From Clostridia bacterium (lineage in GTDB: Bacteria > Bacillota > Clostridia > Oscillospirales > CAG-272), in NCBI GenBank assembly GCA_017960705.1, contig JAGCYR010000229.1:1-8347 (forward strand): DNA of 8,347 nucleotides, read 5' to 3'. The translations under genes and the position numbers were made by a program. Shown here piece after piece: positions 1 through 6,614 of this stretch; position 1 is the first letter of the stretch; each line of letters opens with the position of its first letter. The notes beneath the pieces are model-generated. The model was not told the origin of the DNA and did no database searches. It saw only the letters and a list, made by a program, of their open reading frames with translations.

Positions 1-1
1 C

Positions 2-535
2 GAGCACCGGATCCGGGTTTGGGAGCCCTCGGACGAGGAAACCTACGGCTACCGCAATATCGCCCTGAATCCCCACGACAGGCACGGGGTGGACAAGTAC
101 TACCCCCACGCGAAGGCGAACTTCGTGACGCGGGAGGACCCCTGCTTCTTCGAGCGCAACGCCATCGACGGGGTCATCCACAACGAGGGACACGGCAACT
201 ACCCGTACCATTCGTGGGCGGGGGGCGCTCGCGAGGACCTCGAATACACGATCGACTTCGGGGCTGACGTCGAGATCGACAAGCTGGTCTTCTTCCTCCG
301 CGCCGATTTTCCGCACGATACCTGGTGGAAGTCGGTCGAGGTCACCTTCTCCGACGGCACTTCCCTGACCGCCGAGTTCGAGGGGAAAGCCGAGGGACAG
401 GAGATCGTCTTCCCGAAGGTCGTGACGAGAACGGTTTTCCTCCACCATTTCAAACAGGTATCCACCCCGCTCTCGTGGGCGGCGCTGACCCAGATCCAAG
501 TTTACGGAACGTATATCAAAAAGGAGATAAAACAA
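2..535 (+). CDS. Discoidin-like carbohydrate-binding domain, 5'-truncated, reads in frame into kduI
   Basis: The frame is open from the window edge, so the true start lies upstream and only the C-terminal ~178 residues are visible. They form one beta-rich domain that starts near RNIALNPHDRHG, contains NAIDGVIHNEGHGNYPYHSW and LVFFLRADFPHDTWW, and ends in ALTQIQVYGTY. This pattern (a gained 'NAIDG' loop, then a conserved tryptophan and a terminal E/Q-VYG strand) resembles F5/8 type C (discoidin) galactose-binding jelly rolls. I recall similar domains next to uronate-degradation genes, possibly DUF7402, but could not check this. A role in binding a uronic-acid-containing polysaccharide is inferred from the operon. 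There is no stop codon before the kduI ATG at 536, so a gene caller would report one ORF from 2 to 1366. The domain naturally ends at ~511-517, which suggests a missing stop rather than a long designed linker. Confidence 0.7.
521..526 (+). promoter_or_regulatory. Ribosome binding site of kduI
   Basis: AAGGAG lies 9 nt before the ATG at 536. It supports independent initiation of a normal-length KduI although the upstream frame runs through this site. The last upstream codons (AAG GAG ATA AAA CAA) are themselves the Shine-Dalgarno and spacer, which looks like a typical intergenic junction that has lost its stop codon. Confidence 0.75.
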
Positions 536-1366
536 ATGGAAGTTCGTCAAGCATCCAACGCGAAGGACGTCAAGCACTACGACACCGAACGGTTAAGAGA
601 GGAGTTCCACATCGCCAACCTGTTCACCAAGGACAATATCCGGATGGTCTACAGCCACATCGACCGCATCATCACGGCGGGGCTGATGCCGGTGTTCCAG
701 ACCCTCAAGCTGGTCGGCGGCAAGGAGCTGGCGTCGGAGTATTTCCTTGAACGGCGCGAGATGGGCTGCATCAATATCGGCGGCAAAGGGATCATCACGG
801 TCGACGGCGTCGAGTACGAGATGAACCCCCGCGACGGCATCTATATCGGGCGCGGCAACAAGGAGATCACCTTCAAGAGCTGCGATCCGAACGCCCCGGC
901 GAAGTTCTACGTTTCCTCCTGCCCCGCGCACACCACCTATCCGATCCGGAAGATCGACATCACCAAGGCGAAGAAGGTCCCCTGCGGATCGGTCGAAGAG
1001 TGCAACAAGCGGGTCATCAACCAGTACATCCACCCCGAGGTCATGCAGTCCTGCCAGCTCGCGATGGGTCTTACCCAGCTGGAGCCCGGCTCGAACTGGA
1101 ACACTATGCCCTGCCACACCCACGACCGTCGGATGGAAGTCTACCTTTATCTTGATATGGGTGAGAACGACGTGGTCTTCCACATGATGGGCGAGCCCAC
1201 GGAAACGCGGCACATCGTCATGCACAACGAAGAGGCGGTCATCAGCCCGTCCTGGTCGATCCACTCCGGCGTCGGCACCCGCGCCTACTCCTTCATCTGG
1301 GCGATGTGCGGCGAGAACCAGGAGTTTACCGATATGGACTTCATCGAGACGAGAGATCTGCTCTGA
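536..1366 (+). CDS. kduI: 5-dehydro-4-deoxy-D-glucuronate isomerase (KduI)
   Basis: A cytosolic enzyme that interconverts 5-dehydro-4-deoxy-D-glucuronate and 3-deoxy-D-glycero-2,5-hexodiulosonate. It acts on unsaturated uronic acids released from pectin or glycosaminoglycan fragments. From the ATG at 536 the product is 276 residues, matching the ~278 residues of E. coli KduI. The cupin metal site is intact: CHTHDRRME supplies H194, H196 and E201, and SIHSG supplies H243, each two positions off the E. coli zinc ligands (H196, H198, E203, H245). The N-terminal part also fits the family (DTERLREEFHI, YSHIDRII, YFLERREMG). I chose 536 because of family length and the AAGGAG 9 nt upstream, but the frame continues upstream into a discoidin-like domain. 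The stop TGA is 21 nt before the next gene, which it probably feeds. The alternative is a two-domain fusion protein of more than 450 residues. Confidence 0.93.
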   Translation: MEVRQASNAKDVKHYDTERLREEFHIANLFTKDNIRMVYSHIDRIITAGLMPVFQTLKLVGGKELASEYFLERREMGCINIGGKGIITVDGVEYEMNPRDGIYIGRGNKEITFKSCDPNAPAKFYVSSCPAHTTYPIRKIDITKAKKVPCGSVEECNKRVINQYIHPEVMQSCQLAMGLTQLEPGSNWNTMPCHTHDRRMEVYLYLDMGENDVVFHMMGEPTETRHIVMHNEEAVISPSWSIHSGVGTRAYSFIWAMCGENQEFTDMDFIETRDLL

Positions 1367-1387
1367 TATCTGAAAGGAGATTCAAAA

Positions 1388-2185
1388 ATGAGTGAGAATA
1401 TGTTCAGTCTGAAAGGCAAAGTCGCCCTGATCACCGGCGCGTCCTACGGGATCGGCTACGCCATCGCGAAAGCCTACGCGGCGGCGGGCGCCACCATCGT
1501 CTTCAACGATATCAAGCAGGAACTCGTCGACAAGGGGCTCGCCGCCTACGAAGCCGACGGGATCGAAGCGCACGGCTACGTCTGCGACGTGACCGACGAG
1601 GACGCGGTGAACGCCTTCGTCGCGCAGGTCGAAAAAGAGATCGGCGTGATCGATATCCTGGTCAACAACGCCGGGATCATCAAGCGGATCCCGATGTGCG
1701 AGATGACCGCCGCCGATTTCCGCAAGGTGATCGACGTCGACCTGAACGCCCCGTTCATCGTCTCGAAAGCCGTCATCCCCTCGATGGTGAAGAAGGGTCA
1801 CGGCAAGATCATCAACATCTGCTCGATGATGAGCGAACTTGGCCGCGAGACCGTCTCGGCGTACGCCGCGGCGAAGGGCGGGCTCAAAATGCTGACCCGG
1901 AACATCTGCTCCGAGTTCGGCGGAGCGAACATCCAGTGCAACGGCATCGGTCCCGGCTACATCGCGACCCCGCAGACCGCTCCCCTGCGCGAACGTCAGC
2001 CCGACGGATCGCGCCATCCCTTCGACGCCTTCATCGTCGCGAAGACCCCGGCGGCGCGCTGGGGCACGCCCGAGGATCTGATGGGTCCCGCGGTGTTCCT
2101 CGCCTCCGACGCCTCGAACTTCGTGAACGGTCACATCCTCTACGTCGACGGCGGTATCCTCGCCTACATCGGCAAACAGCCGTAA
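1388..2185 (+). CDS. kduD: SDR oxidoreductase: KduD / gluconate 5-dehydrogenase type
   Basis: A 265-residue classical short-chain dehydrogenase, cytosolic and NAD(P)-dependent. The Rossmann motif TGASYGIG is at residues 16-23 and NNAG at 93-96. The catalytic set is S146 (ICSMMS), Y159 and K163 (YAAAK). The motifs GPGYIATPQTAPL and the C-terminal YVDGGILAYIGKQP are highly characteristic of proteins usually labelled gluconate 5-dehydrogenase that sit beside kduI in Bacteroides and Clostridia. In this setting the likely reaction is reduction of 3-deoxy-D-glycero-2,5-hexodiulosonate to 2-keto-3-deoxygluconate (the KduD step). 5-Ketogluconate reduction cannot be excluded from sequence. The start has AAAGGAGA about 8 nt upstream. 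The gene is 21 nt after kduI and 11 nt before the GH88 gene, so co-transcription is very likely. The family is certain; the exact substrate comes from context. Confidence 0.88.
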   Translation: MSENMFSLKGKVALITGASYGIGYAIAKAYAAAGATIVFNDIKQELVDKGLAAYEADGIEAHGYVCDVTDEDAVNAFVAQVEKEIGVIDILVNNAGIIKRIPMCEMTAADFRKVIDVDLNAPFIVSKAVIPSMVKKGHGKIINICSMMSELGRETVSAYAAAKGGLKMLTRNICSEFGGANIQCNGIGPGYIATPQTAPLRERQPDGSRHPFDAFIVAKTPAARWGTPEDLMGPAVFLASDASNFVNGHILYVDGGILAYIGKQP

Positions 2186-2196
2186 GAGGTGCGTAG

Positions 2197-3390
2197 ATGA
2201 AGAACGTTGAAACGCTGCTCCGCGAGAACCGCGCGTGGGCGGAGGAGACCTTTCAAAAGATCGATACCAAGTTCTCCGCCGTGACGCTCCGCTCGCGGGA
2301 CAACCTTCGCTACGGCGTGAATGAGAACGGTCGGCATATCGATATGACCGAGCGCCGCCGTCCCTGGTGGACCAACGGGTTCTGGGGCGGGCTGAACTGG
2401 CTGCTCTACGCCTACACCAAAAACGAGGAGTACAAAAAGACGGCGAAACGCAGCGAGGAACTCCTGCGTCCCGTCGCCGACGATTACGGACGGCTGGATC
2501 ACGACGTCGGGTTCGTGTGGCACCTCACCTTCGGCGCCGACTATCTGCTGACGGGCGACGAGGCGGCGAAGAACCTCGACCTCTACATGGCGGCGTCGCT
2601 GGCGTCGCGCTTTGTCCTCGCCACCAAGGTCCCCGGCGGATTCATCCGCGCGTGGAACGGCAAACGCGGCACGGAGTGGGACAACTACAGCCGCTCGATC
2701 ATCGACTGTCTGATGAACCTTCCCCTGCTCTACTGGGCGTCCGACGTCACCGACGACGACCGTTTCGCCAGATTCGCGAAAGCCCACGCCGACGTCTCTC
2801 TCCGCGACCATCTGCGCGCGGACGGGTCGGTCAACCACATCGTCGATCACGACCGCGAGACGGGAGAACTGACCGACACCAAAGCCGGACAGGGCTACGC
2901 CGTCGGCTCGTCGTGGTCGCGCGGCTGCTCGTGGGCGGTCTACGGCTTCGTCCTTTCCTATCAGCATACGAAAGACGAACGCTACCTCGAGGGGGCGAAA
3001 CGCGCCGCCGACTACTTCGTTGAGAACGTCAAGTCGGATTGGCTGCCCCGCGTCGATTTCCGCGCCCCCGCGGAACCGGTCCTCTACGATTCGACCGCAG
3101 GCGCGTGCGCGGCGTGCGGGCTGATCGAGCTCGCAAAGATCCTGCCCGAAAACGAGGGCGGCAAGTACCTGGAAGCCGCGATCAACCTGCTCCGCGCGAT
3201 GGGCGAGAAGTTCTGCGACTTCGATCCCGCAAACGACCATATGCTCGACTACGGCACCGAACGCTACCCGGCGGACTATACCCCCGAGGGAATGAAGAAA
3301 GCAGGCGTGCATATGTCGATCATCTACGGCGATTTCTTCTATACCGAGGCGGTCCTGAAACTGCTCGGCGCGACCTTCACCCCCTGGTAA
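2197..3390 (+). CDS. ugl: GH88 unsaturated glucuronyl hydrolase
   Basis: Glycoside hydrolase family 88. It hydrates the 4,5 double bond of the terminal unsaturated uronic acid on lyase-made oligosaccharides and so releases the sugar used by KduI and KduD. At 397 residues it has the family's usual length and (alpha/alpha)6-barrel signature segments: WWTNGFWGGLNWLLY (57-71), HDVGFVWH (102-109), YSRSIIDCLMNLPLLYW (164-180), GQGYAVGSSWSRGCSWAVYGF (231-251) and YDSTAGACAACGLIEL (297-312). D103 and D170 match the two essential aspartates known for Bacillus UGL (D88, D149). No signal peptide is visible (it starts MKNVETLLRENRAW), so it probably acts in the cytosol on imported oligosaccharides. Substrate preference (heparin, chondroitin, hyaluronan or another uronide) cannot be read from sequence. 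GAGGTG precedes the ATG. It is the last gene of the operon and a terminator follows 11 nt after its stop. Confidence 0.93.
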   Translation: MKNVETLLRENRAWAEETFQKIDTKFSAVTLRSRDNLRYGVNENGRHIDMTERRRPWWTNGFWGGLNWLLYAYTKNEEYKKTAKRSEELLRPVADDYGRLDHDVGFVWHLTFGADYLLTGDEAAKNLDLYMAASLASRFVLATKVPGGFIRAWNGKRGTEWDNYSRSIIDCLMNLPLLYWASDVTDDDRFARFAKAHADVSLRDHLRADGSVNHIVDHDRETGELTDTKAGQGYAVGSSWSRGCSWAVYGFVLSYQHTKDERYLEGAKRAADYFVENVKSDWLPRVDFRAPAEPVLYDSTAGACAACGLIELAKILPENEGGKYLEAAINLLRAMGEKFCDFDPANDHMLDYGTERYPADYTPEGMKKAGVHMSIIYGDFFYTEAVLKLLGATFTPW

Positions 3391-3401
3391 ACGCTCACTC
3401 C

Positions 3402-3436
3402 AAAACCGCCGCGGACGAGCGTCCGCGGCGGTTTTT
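3402..3436 (+). terminator. Intrinsic terminator of the uronate operon
   Basis: A perfect 11-bp GC-rich stem pairs CCGCCGCGGAC (3406-3416) with GTCCGCGGCGG (3421-3431) around a GAGC loop. It is flanked by AAAA before and TTTTT after, so the stem can extend by four A-T pairs. It sits 11 nt after the GH88 stop and separates the uronate genes from the ABC exporter genes. Confidence 0.93.
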
Positions 3437-3480
3437 CGGAAAAACCCCTATCTGACACGGTATCAATAAGGAGAAACGAA

Positions 3481-4215
3481 ATGGAAACGAACAACAAAGC
3501 CGAGGTCCTCTCGATCGAGCATCTGACCAAAACCTACGGCGAAAAGAAAGCCGTCGACGATCTCTCGCTCTCGATCAAGGCGGGCGAGATCTACGGCTTC
3601 ATCGGGCACAACGGCGCGGGCAAGACCACGACCCTGAAAAGCGTGGTCGGCATCCTCGTATTCGACGCGGGCGAGATCGCGATCAACGGGATCCCCCTGA
3701 AAAAAGATCCCATCGCAGTCAAGCGCGAGATCGCCTACATCCCCGACAACCCCGAGCTCTACCCCTATATGACCGGGATCAAGTATCTGAACTTCATCGC
3801 CGACGTCTTCCGCGTTCCCGCCGACGTCCGGGAGGAGCGCATCAAGAAGTACGCCGACGCGTTCGAGCTGACCGCGGACCTCGCGCAGCCGATCGCGTCC
3901 TACTCGCACGGTATGAAGCAGAAGCTCGCCGTCATTTCGGCGTGGATCCACGAGCCCAAACTGATCATAATGGACGAGCCCTTCGTCGGGCTGGACCCCA
4001 AGGCGGCGCACACCCTGAAAGAAATGATGCGCGAGCTCTGCGACAAGGGCGGCGCGATCTTCTTCTCCACCCACGTTCTGGAGGTCGCGGAGAAGCTCTG
4101 CGACAAGGTCGCCATCATCAAGGGCGGCAAGCTGATCCGCTCGGGCACGATGGAGGAGGTCAAGGGCGACGAGTCGCTCGAATCGGTGTTTCTCGAACTC
4201 GAAGAGGACGCGTAA
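3481..4215 (+). CDS. ABC exporter ATP-binding protein
   Basis: A 244-residue cytosolic ATPase subunit with a complete nucleotide-binding domain: Walker A GHNGAGKTT (42-50), Q-loop region IAYIPDNPELYPYMT (84-98), signature YSHGMKQK (141-148, a diverged LSGGQ), Walker B LIIMDEP (161-167), D-loop GLDP (170-173) and switch histidine H198 (STHVLE). The PDNPELYPYMTGIKYL segment and the SHGMKQKL signature are typical of the CcmA/EcsA-like, ABC-2-type exporter ATPases of Gram-positive bacteria. These handle drugs, peptides or envelope components. The permease gene follows after 12 nt, so the pair forms a transporter. AAGGAG lies 7 nt upstream of the ATG. The short interval after the preceding terminator (3437-3467) has no clear -35/-10 pair. 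The substrate is unknown. I see no reason to link it to uronate uptake, because this is an exporter-type ATPase. Confidence 0.92.
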   Translation: METNNKAEVLSIEHLTKTYGEKKAVDDLSLSIKAGEIYGFIGHNGAGKTTTLKSVVGILVFDAGEIAINGIPLKKDPIAVKREIAYIPDNPELYPYMTGIKYLNFIADVFRVPADVREERIKKYADAFELTADLAQPIASYSHGMKQKLAVISAWIHEPKLIIMDEPFVGLDPKAAHTLKEMMRELCDKGGAIFFSTHVLEVAEKLCDKVAIIKGGKLIRSGTMEEVKGDESLESVFLELEEDA

Positions 4216-4227
4216 GGGGGCTCCGAA

Positions 4228-5835
4228 ATGCTGAAGATCCTTCTGAAAAAACAAATGGCGGAGGCGTTCCGCGGATTCTTCTACGACGCGAAGAAGAACA
4301 AGGCGCGCTCGCATAACGCGACGGCGATCTTCATTCTTCTCTACGCCTTTCTGATGATCGTTCTGGTCGGCGGGGGCTTAGCCGTCTTAGGCGTGGAGCT
4401 TGCGCCGGCGATGGCGAGCGTGGATCTGCTCTGGTTCTACGACGCCCTGTTCGCCATGATCGCCCTCGGGCTCGGCGTGTTCGGCAGCGTGTTCAACACC
4501 TTCGCGGGGCTCTATCAGGGCAAGGACAACGACCTTCTGCTCTCGCTCCCGATCCCGGTGCGCTACATCCTGTTCTCCCGGCTGATCGGCGTATACCTGA
4601 TGGGGCTGATGTTCTCCGGGGTGGTGCTGCTCCCGACGTGGATCGTGCGGCTGATCTTCGCGCCGTTTACGGTGGCTGCCCTCTTCGGCGGGCTGATCCA
4701 GATCGTTCTGATCTCGATCCTGGTCTTCGTCCTCACGTGTCTTCTCGGCTGGGTGGTCGCGAAGATCGCGTCGAAACTGAAGAACAGGAGCATTCTGTCG
4801 GTCCTGATCGCGCTCCCTCTGCTCGCTCTCTACTTCTTATTCTACTTCAAGGGGACCGACTCGCTGACGGCGATCATCCATAATCCCGAGACGGTCGACG
4901 GCGCCGCGATCAAGGGCAAGGCGTATCCCCTCTACCTGATCGGGCAGGTCGGCGAGGGACGGGTTGTCCCCTGCCTGATCGTTGCCGCCGTGATCCTTGC
5001 CGCCGCGTTTCTGACCTTCCTCGTCCTTGACCGGACGTTTATCAAGATCGCGACCACGCCCGCCTCCGAGAGCAAAAAGCGCTACAAGGAAACCGCCGCG
5101 AAGATGCGCCCGCTCCATCTGACGGCTCTCTTGCGCGAGGTAAGACGGTTTACTTCGAACGCCGGCTATATGCTGAATCTCGGATTGGGGGCGGTCTTCG
5201 CCCCCGTGCTCGGCATCCTCGCAGTCGTCAAGGGTCCCGCGTTCGCCGCGAGGATGATCGACGCGGGGCTGCCCGCCGGCAGTATCGGGATGGGGCTGGC
5301 GGGTCTCTTCTGCATCGCCGCGGCGATGAACTGCATCGCGGCGCCGTCGGTTTCGCTCGAAGGGAGCGGGATCGACCTGATCCGTTCGCTGCCCATCCCG
5401 ACCAAGACCGTTCTGCTCGCCAAGGCGGAGAATCATATTCTCTTCACCGTTCCGCCCGTGCTGATCGGCTCGATCATCGGGGTGATCGGGATGCGGGAGT
5501 ATATTTCGGTCGCATCCGCTATCTTCGTCTTCGTGCTTCCGCTGGTCTTCTGCTGCTTCACCGCGTTCTACGATCTGACGCTGAATCTCCTGATGCCCAA
5601 TATCCATTGGACGACCGAGATGACCGTCATCAAGCAGAGCGCCGTGATCCTGGTCGCGATCCTGTCCGCTCCGGCGATCGGGATGCTCCTGACGGGCGGC
5701 GGCTTCGCCCTCTCCCTGATCCTTCCCGCCGTCCTCGTCGGGCTGATCCTCACGGCTCCCTTGATCCTCGCGACGGTCGGGCTGTATTTCGCCGTCACGA
5801 TCTGGGGCGTGCGGGTGTTCGACGAGCTCACCTGA
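4228..5835 (+). CDS. ABC-2-type exporter permease, large two-lobed subunit
   Basis: A 535-residue polytopic membrane protein, predicted from many long hydrophobic stretches (about 32-56, 68-92, 115-137, 145-178, 188-206, 246-267, 315-335, 353-372, 404-420, 426-447, 470-489, 492-527). The cytosolic N-terminus is basic (LKILLKKQM, AKKNKAR). Two similar cytosolic-loop motifs occur, LLLSLPIPVRYILFSRL (103-119) and LIRSLPIPTKTVLLAKA (384-400), each followed by a hydrophobic segment, so the protein appears to be two homologous halves. This is the arrangement I know from large Gram-positive ABC-2 exporter permeases paired with a single ATPase. It starts 12 nt after the ATPase stop with AAGGGGG as ribosome site, so the two are co-transcribed and probably co-translated. 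The substrate is unknown. A terminator follows directly. Confidence 0.88.
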   Translation: MLKILLKKQMAEAFRGFFYDAKKNKARSHNATAIFILLYAFLMIVLVGGGLAVLGVELAPAMASVDLLWFYDALFAMIALGLGVFGSVFNTFAGLYQGKDNDLLLSLPIPVRYILFSRLIGVYLMGLMFSGVVLLPTWIVRLIFAPFTVAALFGGLIQIVLISILVFVLTCLLGWVVAKIASKLKNRSILSVLIALPLLALYFLFYFKGTDSLTAIIHNPETVDGAAIKGKAYPLYLIGQVGEGRVVPCLIVAAVILAAAFLTFLVLDRTFIKIATTPASESKKRYKETAAKMRPLHLTALLREVRRFTSNAGYMLNLGLGAVFAPVLGILAVVKGPAFAARMIDAGLPAGSIGMGLAGLFCIAAAMNCIAAPSVSLEGSGIDLIRSLPIPTKTVLLAKAENHILFTVPPVLIGSIIGVIGMREYISVASAIFVFVLPLVFCCFTAFYDLTLNLLMPNIHWTTEMTVIKQSAVILVAILSAPAIGMLLTGGGFALSLILPAVLVGLILTAPLILATVGLYFAVTIWGVRVFDELT

Positions 5836-5844
5836 ACCAACCGA

Positions 5845-5884
5845 AAAAATCCGGGATCACCCGAACGGGAGATCCCGGATTTTT
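5845..5884. terminator. Bidirectional intrinsic terminator between convergent genes
   Basis: The outer 14-bp stem pairs 5845-5858 with 5871-5884. Its core is TCCGGGATC against GATCCCGGA, with A-runs on one side and T-runs on the other, so both strands end in a U-tract. Inside it, CCC (5860-5862) pairs with GGG (5867-5869) across a single A-A mismatch and closes a GAAC loop, giving one long hairpin. It begins 9 nt after the permease stop and ends 1 nt before the stop of the opposing Mrr-like gene, so it can serve both. Confidence 0.9.
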
Positions 5885-5885
5885 G

Positions 5886-6359
5886 TTAAGAGAACAGCGC
5901 GGGGTCGACCGAGAGGGCGCCGCCCTCCCCCGTGACCAGCCCGATCCCGAGACGGGACGCGAGCGCAAAGAGCTTGTACTTGTCGACCGCGGCGAGGTCG
6001 GGATGCGAACGGACGAAGGACACCGCGTCGGTCGTGAAGGTCGAGGTGGTGACGAAAAGCCCGTGATCGGCCTTCTCCGCCGCCATCACGCCGTAGAACT
6101 CGCGGAGCTCCTTCAGCGTGACCTGCCCCGACGAGCGGGTCTTCGCCTGCAGGAGCACGACGTCCCCGAGCCCGAGTTCGTCCACGGTCTGCAGGATCAC
6201 GTCGACCCCTTTGTCGTCCGAACCGTCGACGACGTATCTGCCGCAGACGGTCAGCCCGTGCGAACGGTAGTACGCCTCGAACAGCCGTGCGACGAACTCG
6301 GTGAAGAACGCGCCGCCCGCGCGGTTGATCTGCTCCGCGAAGCGGTTCTCGTTCATCAC
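5886..6359 (-). CDS. Mrr-type PD-(D/E)xK restriction endonuclease domain (C-terminal part of an amber-split gene)
   Basis: A 157-residue Mrr_cat-like nuclease domain. Visible elements are the FFTEFVARLFEAYY helix (18-31), DGSDDKGVDVIL (45-56) with the metal-binding D53, VLLQAKTR (68-75) giving the Q-x-K half of the Mrr-type site (Q71, K73), and LREFYGVMAAEKADHGLFVTTSTFTTDA (85-112), a very typical Mrr segment. Mrr proteins cut DNA, often modified DNA, and protect against foreign DNA. No methyltransferase gene is nearby, which fits a type IV-like enzyme. The first two codons are GTG and ATG, but no convincing ribosome site precedes them. The same frame stays open upstream to 6611 through an A/E/K/P-rich linker and then meets TAG at 6612-6614, beyond which lies the winged-helix part. 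I infer that this is the end of one ~450-residue protein. Separate translation from 6359 or 6356 is the alternative. Confidence 0.82.
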   Translation of the reverse strand: MMNENRFAEQINRAGGAFFTEFVARLFEAYYRSHGLTVCGRYVVDGSDDKGVDVILQTVDELGLGDVVLLQAKTRSSGQVTLKELREFYGVMAAEKADHGLFVTTSTFTTDAVSFVRSHPDLAAVDKYKLFALASRLGIGLVTGEGGALSVDPALFS

Positions 6360-6611
6360 GAGCCGCGAGGTCCCTCTCGCACGGTCGGATTCGGTCTTGC
6401 GCGCGGCTCTCGGCTCGGTCTTCGCGGGTCTTGCGATCCGCTTTGCCGATACCTGCGGGGTCGCGGGCTTCGACGCCTTGGCGGGTTCCTTCTTCTCCTG
6501 TGTCTTCTCCGCCTTTTCGGGGGAAGGCGCCGGGGCTTCGGTCTTTTCGCCCTCCTTTGCTTCGGGCGCCTTGCGGTAGCCGACGTTCTTATCGAAGAGG
6601 ACGATCCCGCT
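6360..6611 (-). pseudogene. Open in-frame segment between the amber codon and the Mrr domain
   Basis: On the minus strand, 84 codons with no stop and no ATG, GTG or TTG start join the TAG at 6612-6614 to the Mrr domain. The first residues, SGIVLFDKNVGYRKAP, look like the beta-wing of a winged helix. The rest is a low-complexity A/E/K/P linker (for example KTEAPAPSPEKAEKTQEKK) of the same kind as the linker upstream of the stop. Preserved coding character indicates that this is translated DNA or was until recently. It cannot start on its own, so it is expressed only by readthrough or if the TAG is not real. Confidence 0.75.
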
Positions 6612-6614
6612 CTA
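6612..6614 (-). other. In-frame amber (TAG) codon inside a winged-helix domain
   Basis: The plus strand reads CTA, which is TAG on the coding strand. It follows ...VIQCLMEQK and precedes SGIVLFDKNVGYRK in the same frame, that is, between the recognition helix and the wing of the second winged helix. One base change would give Q, K, E, Y, W, S or L. All other complete genes here end in TAA or TGA. Confidence 0.9.

Noticed and set aside
518..524. Canonical -1 frameshift slippery heptamer at the discoidin-kduI junction
   Set aside because: The sequence is C AAA AAG, not the A AAA AAG type. The two parts are already in the same frame, so no frameshift is needed for fusion.
593..1264. Minus-strand frame of 223 codons inside kduI
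   Set aside because: It is antisense to conserved KduI sequence, with D/V/R-rich content typical of a complement-strand shadow.
2164..3312. Long minus-strand frame (382 codons) opposite the GH88 gene
   Set aside because: It is antisense to a gene with full family motifs, its translation is R/V/D/A-rich with no recognisable domain, and such shadows are common in GC-rich DNA.
3437..3480. Promoter for the ABC exporter genes (TATCAAT-like -10 at 3461)
   Set aside because: No acceptable -35 at 16-18 nt spacing is present, and the spacing space overlaps the terminator. The evidence is too weak.
6612..6614. TAG reassigned to an amino acid across the whole genome
   Set aside because: Only one in-frame TAG is seen in about 8 kb, and every other gene is complete without needing TAG as a sense codon. 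A local mutation, error or suppression is simpler.
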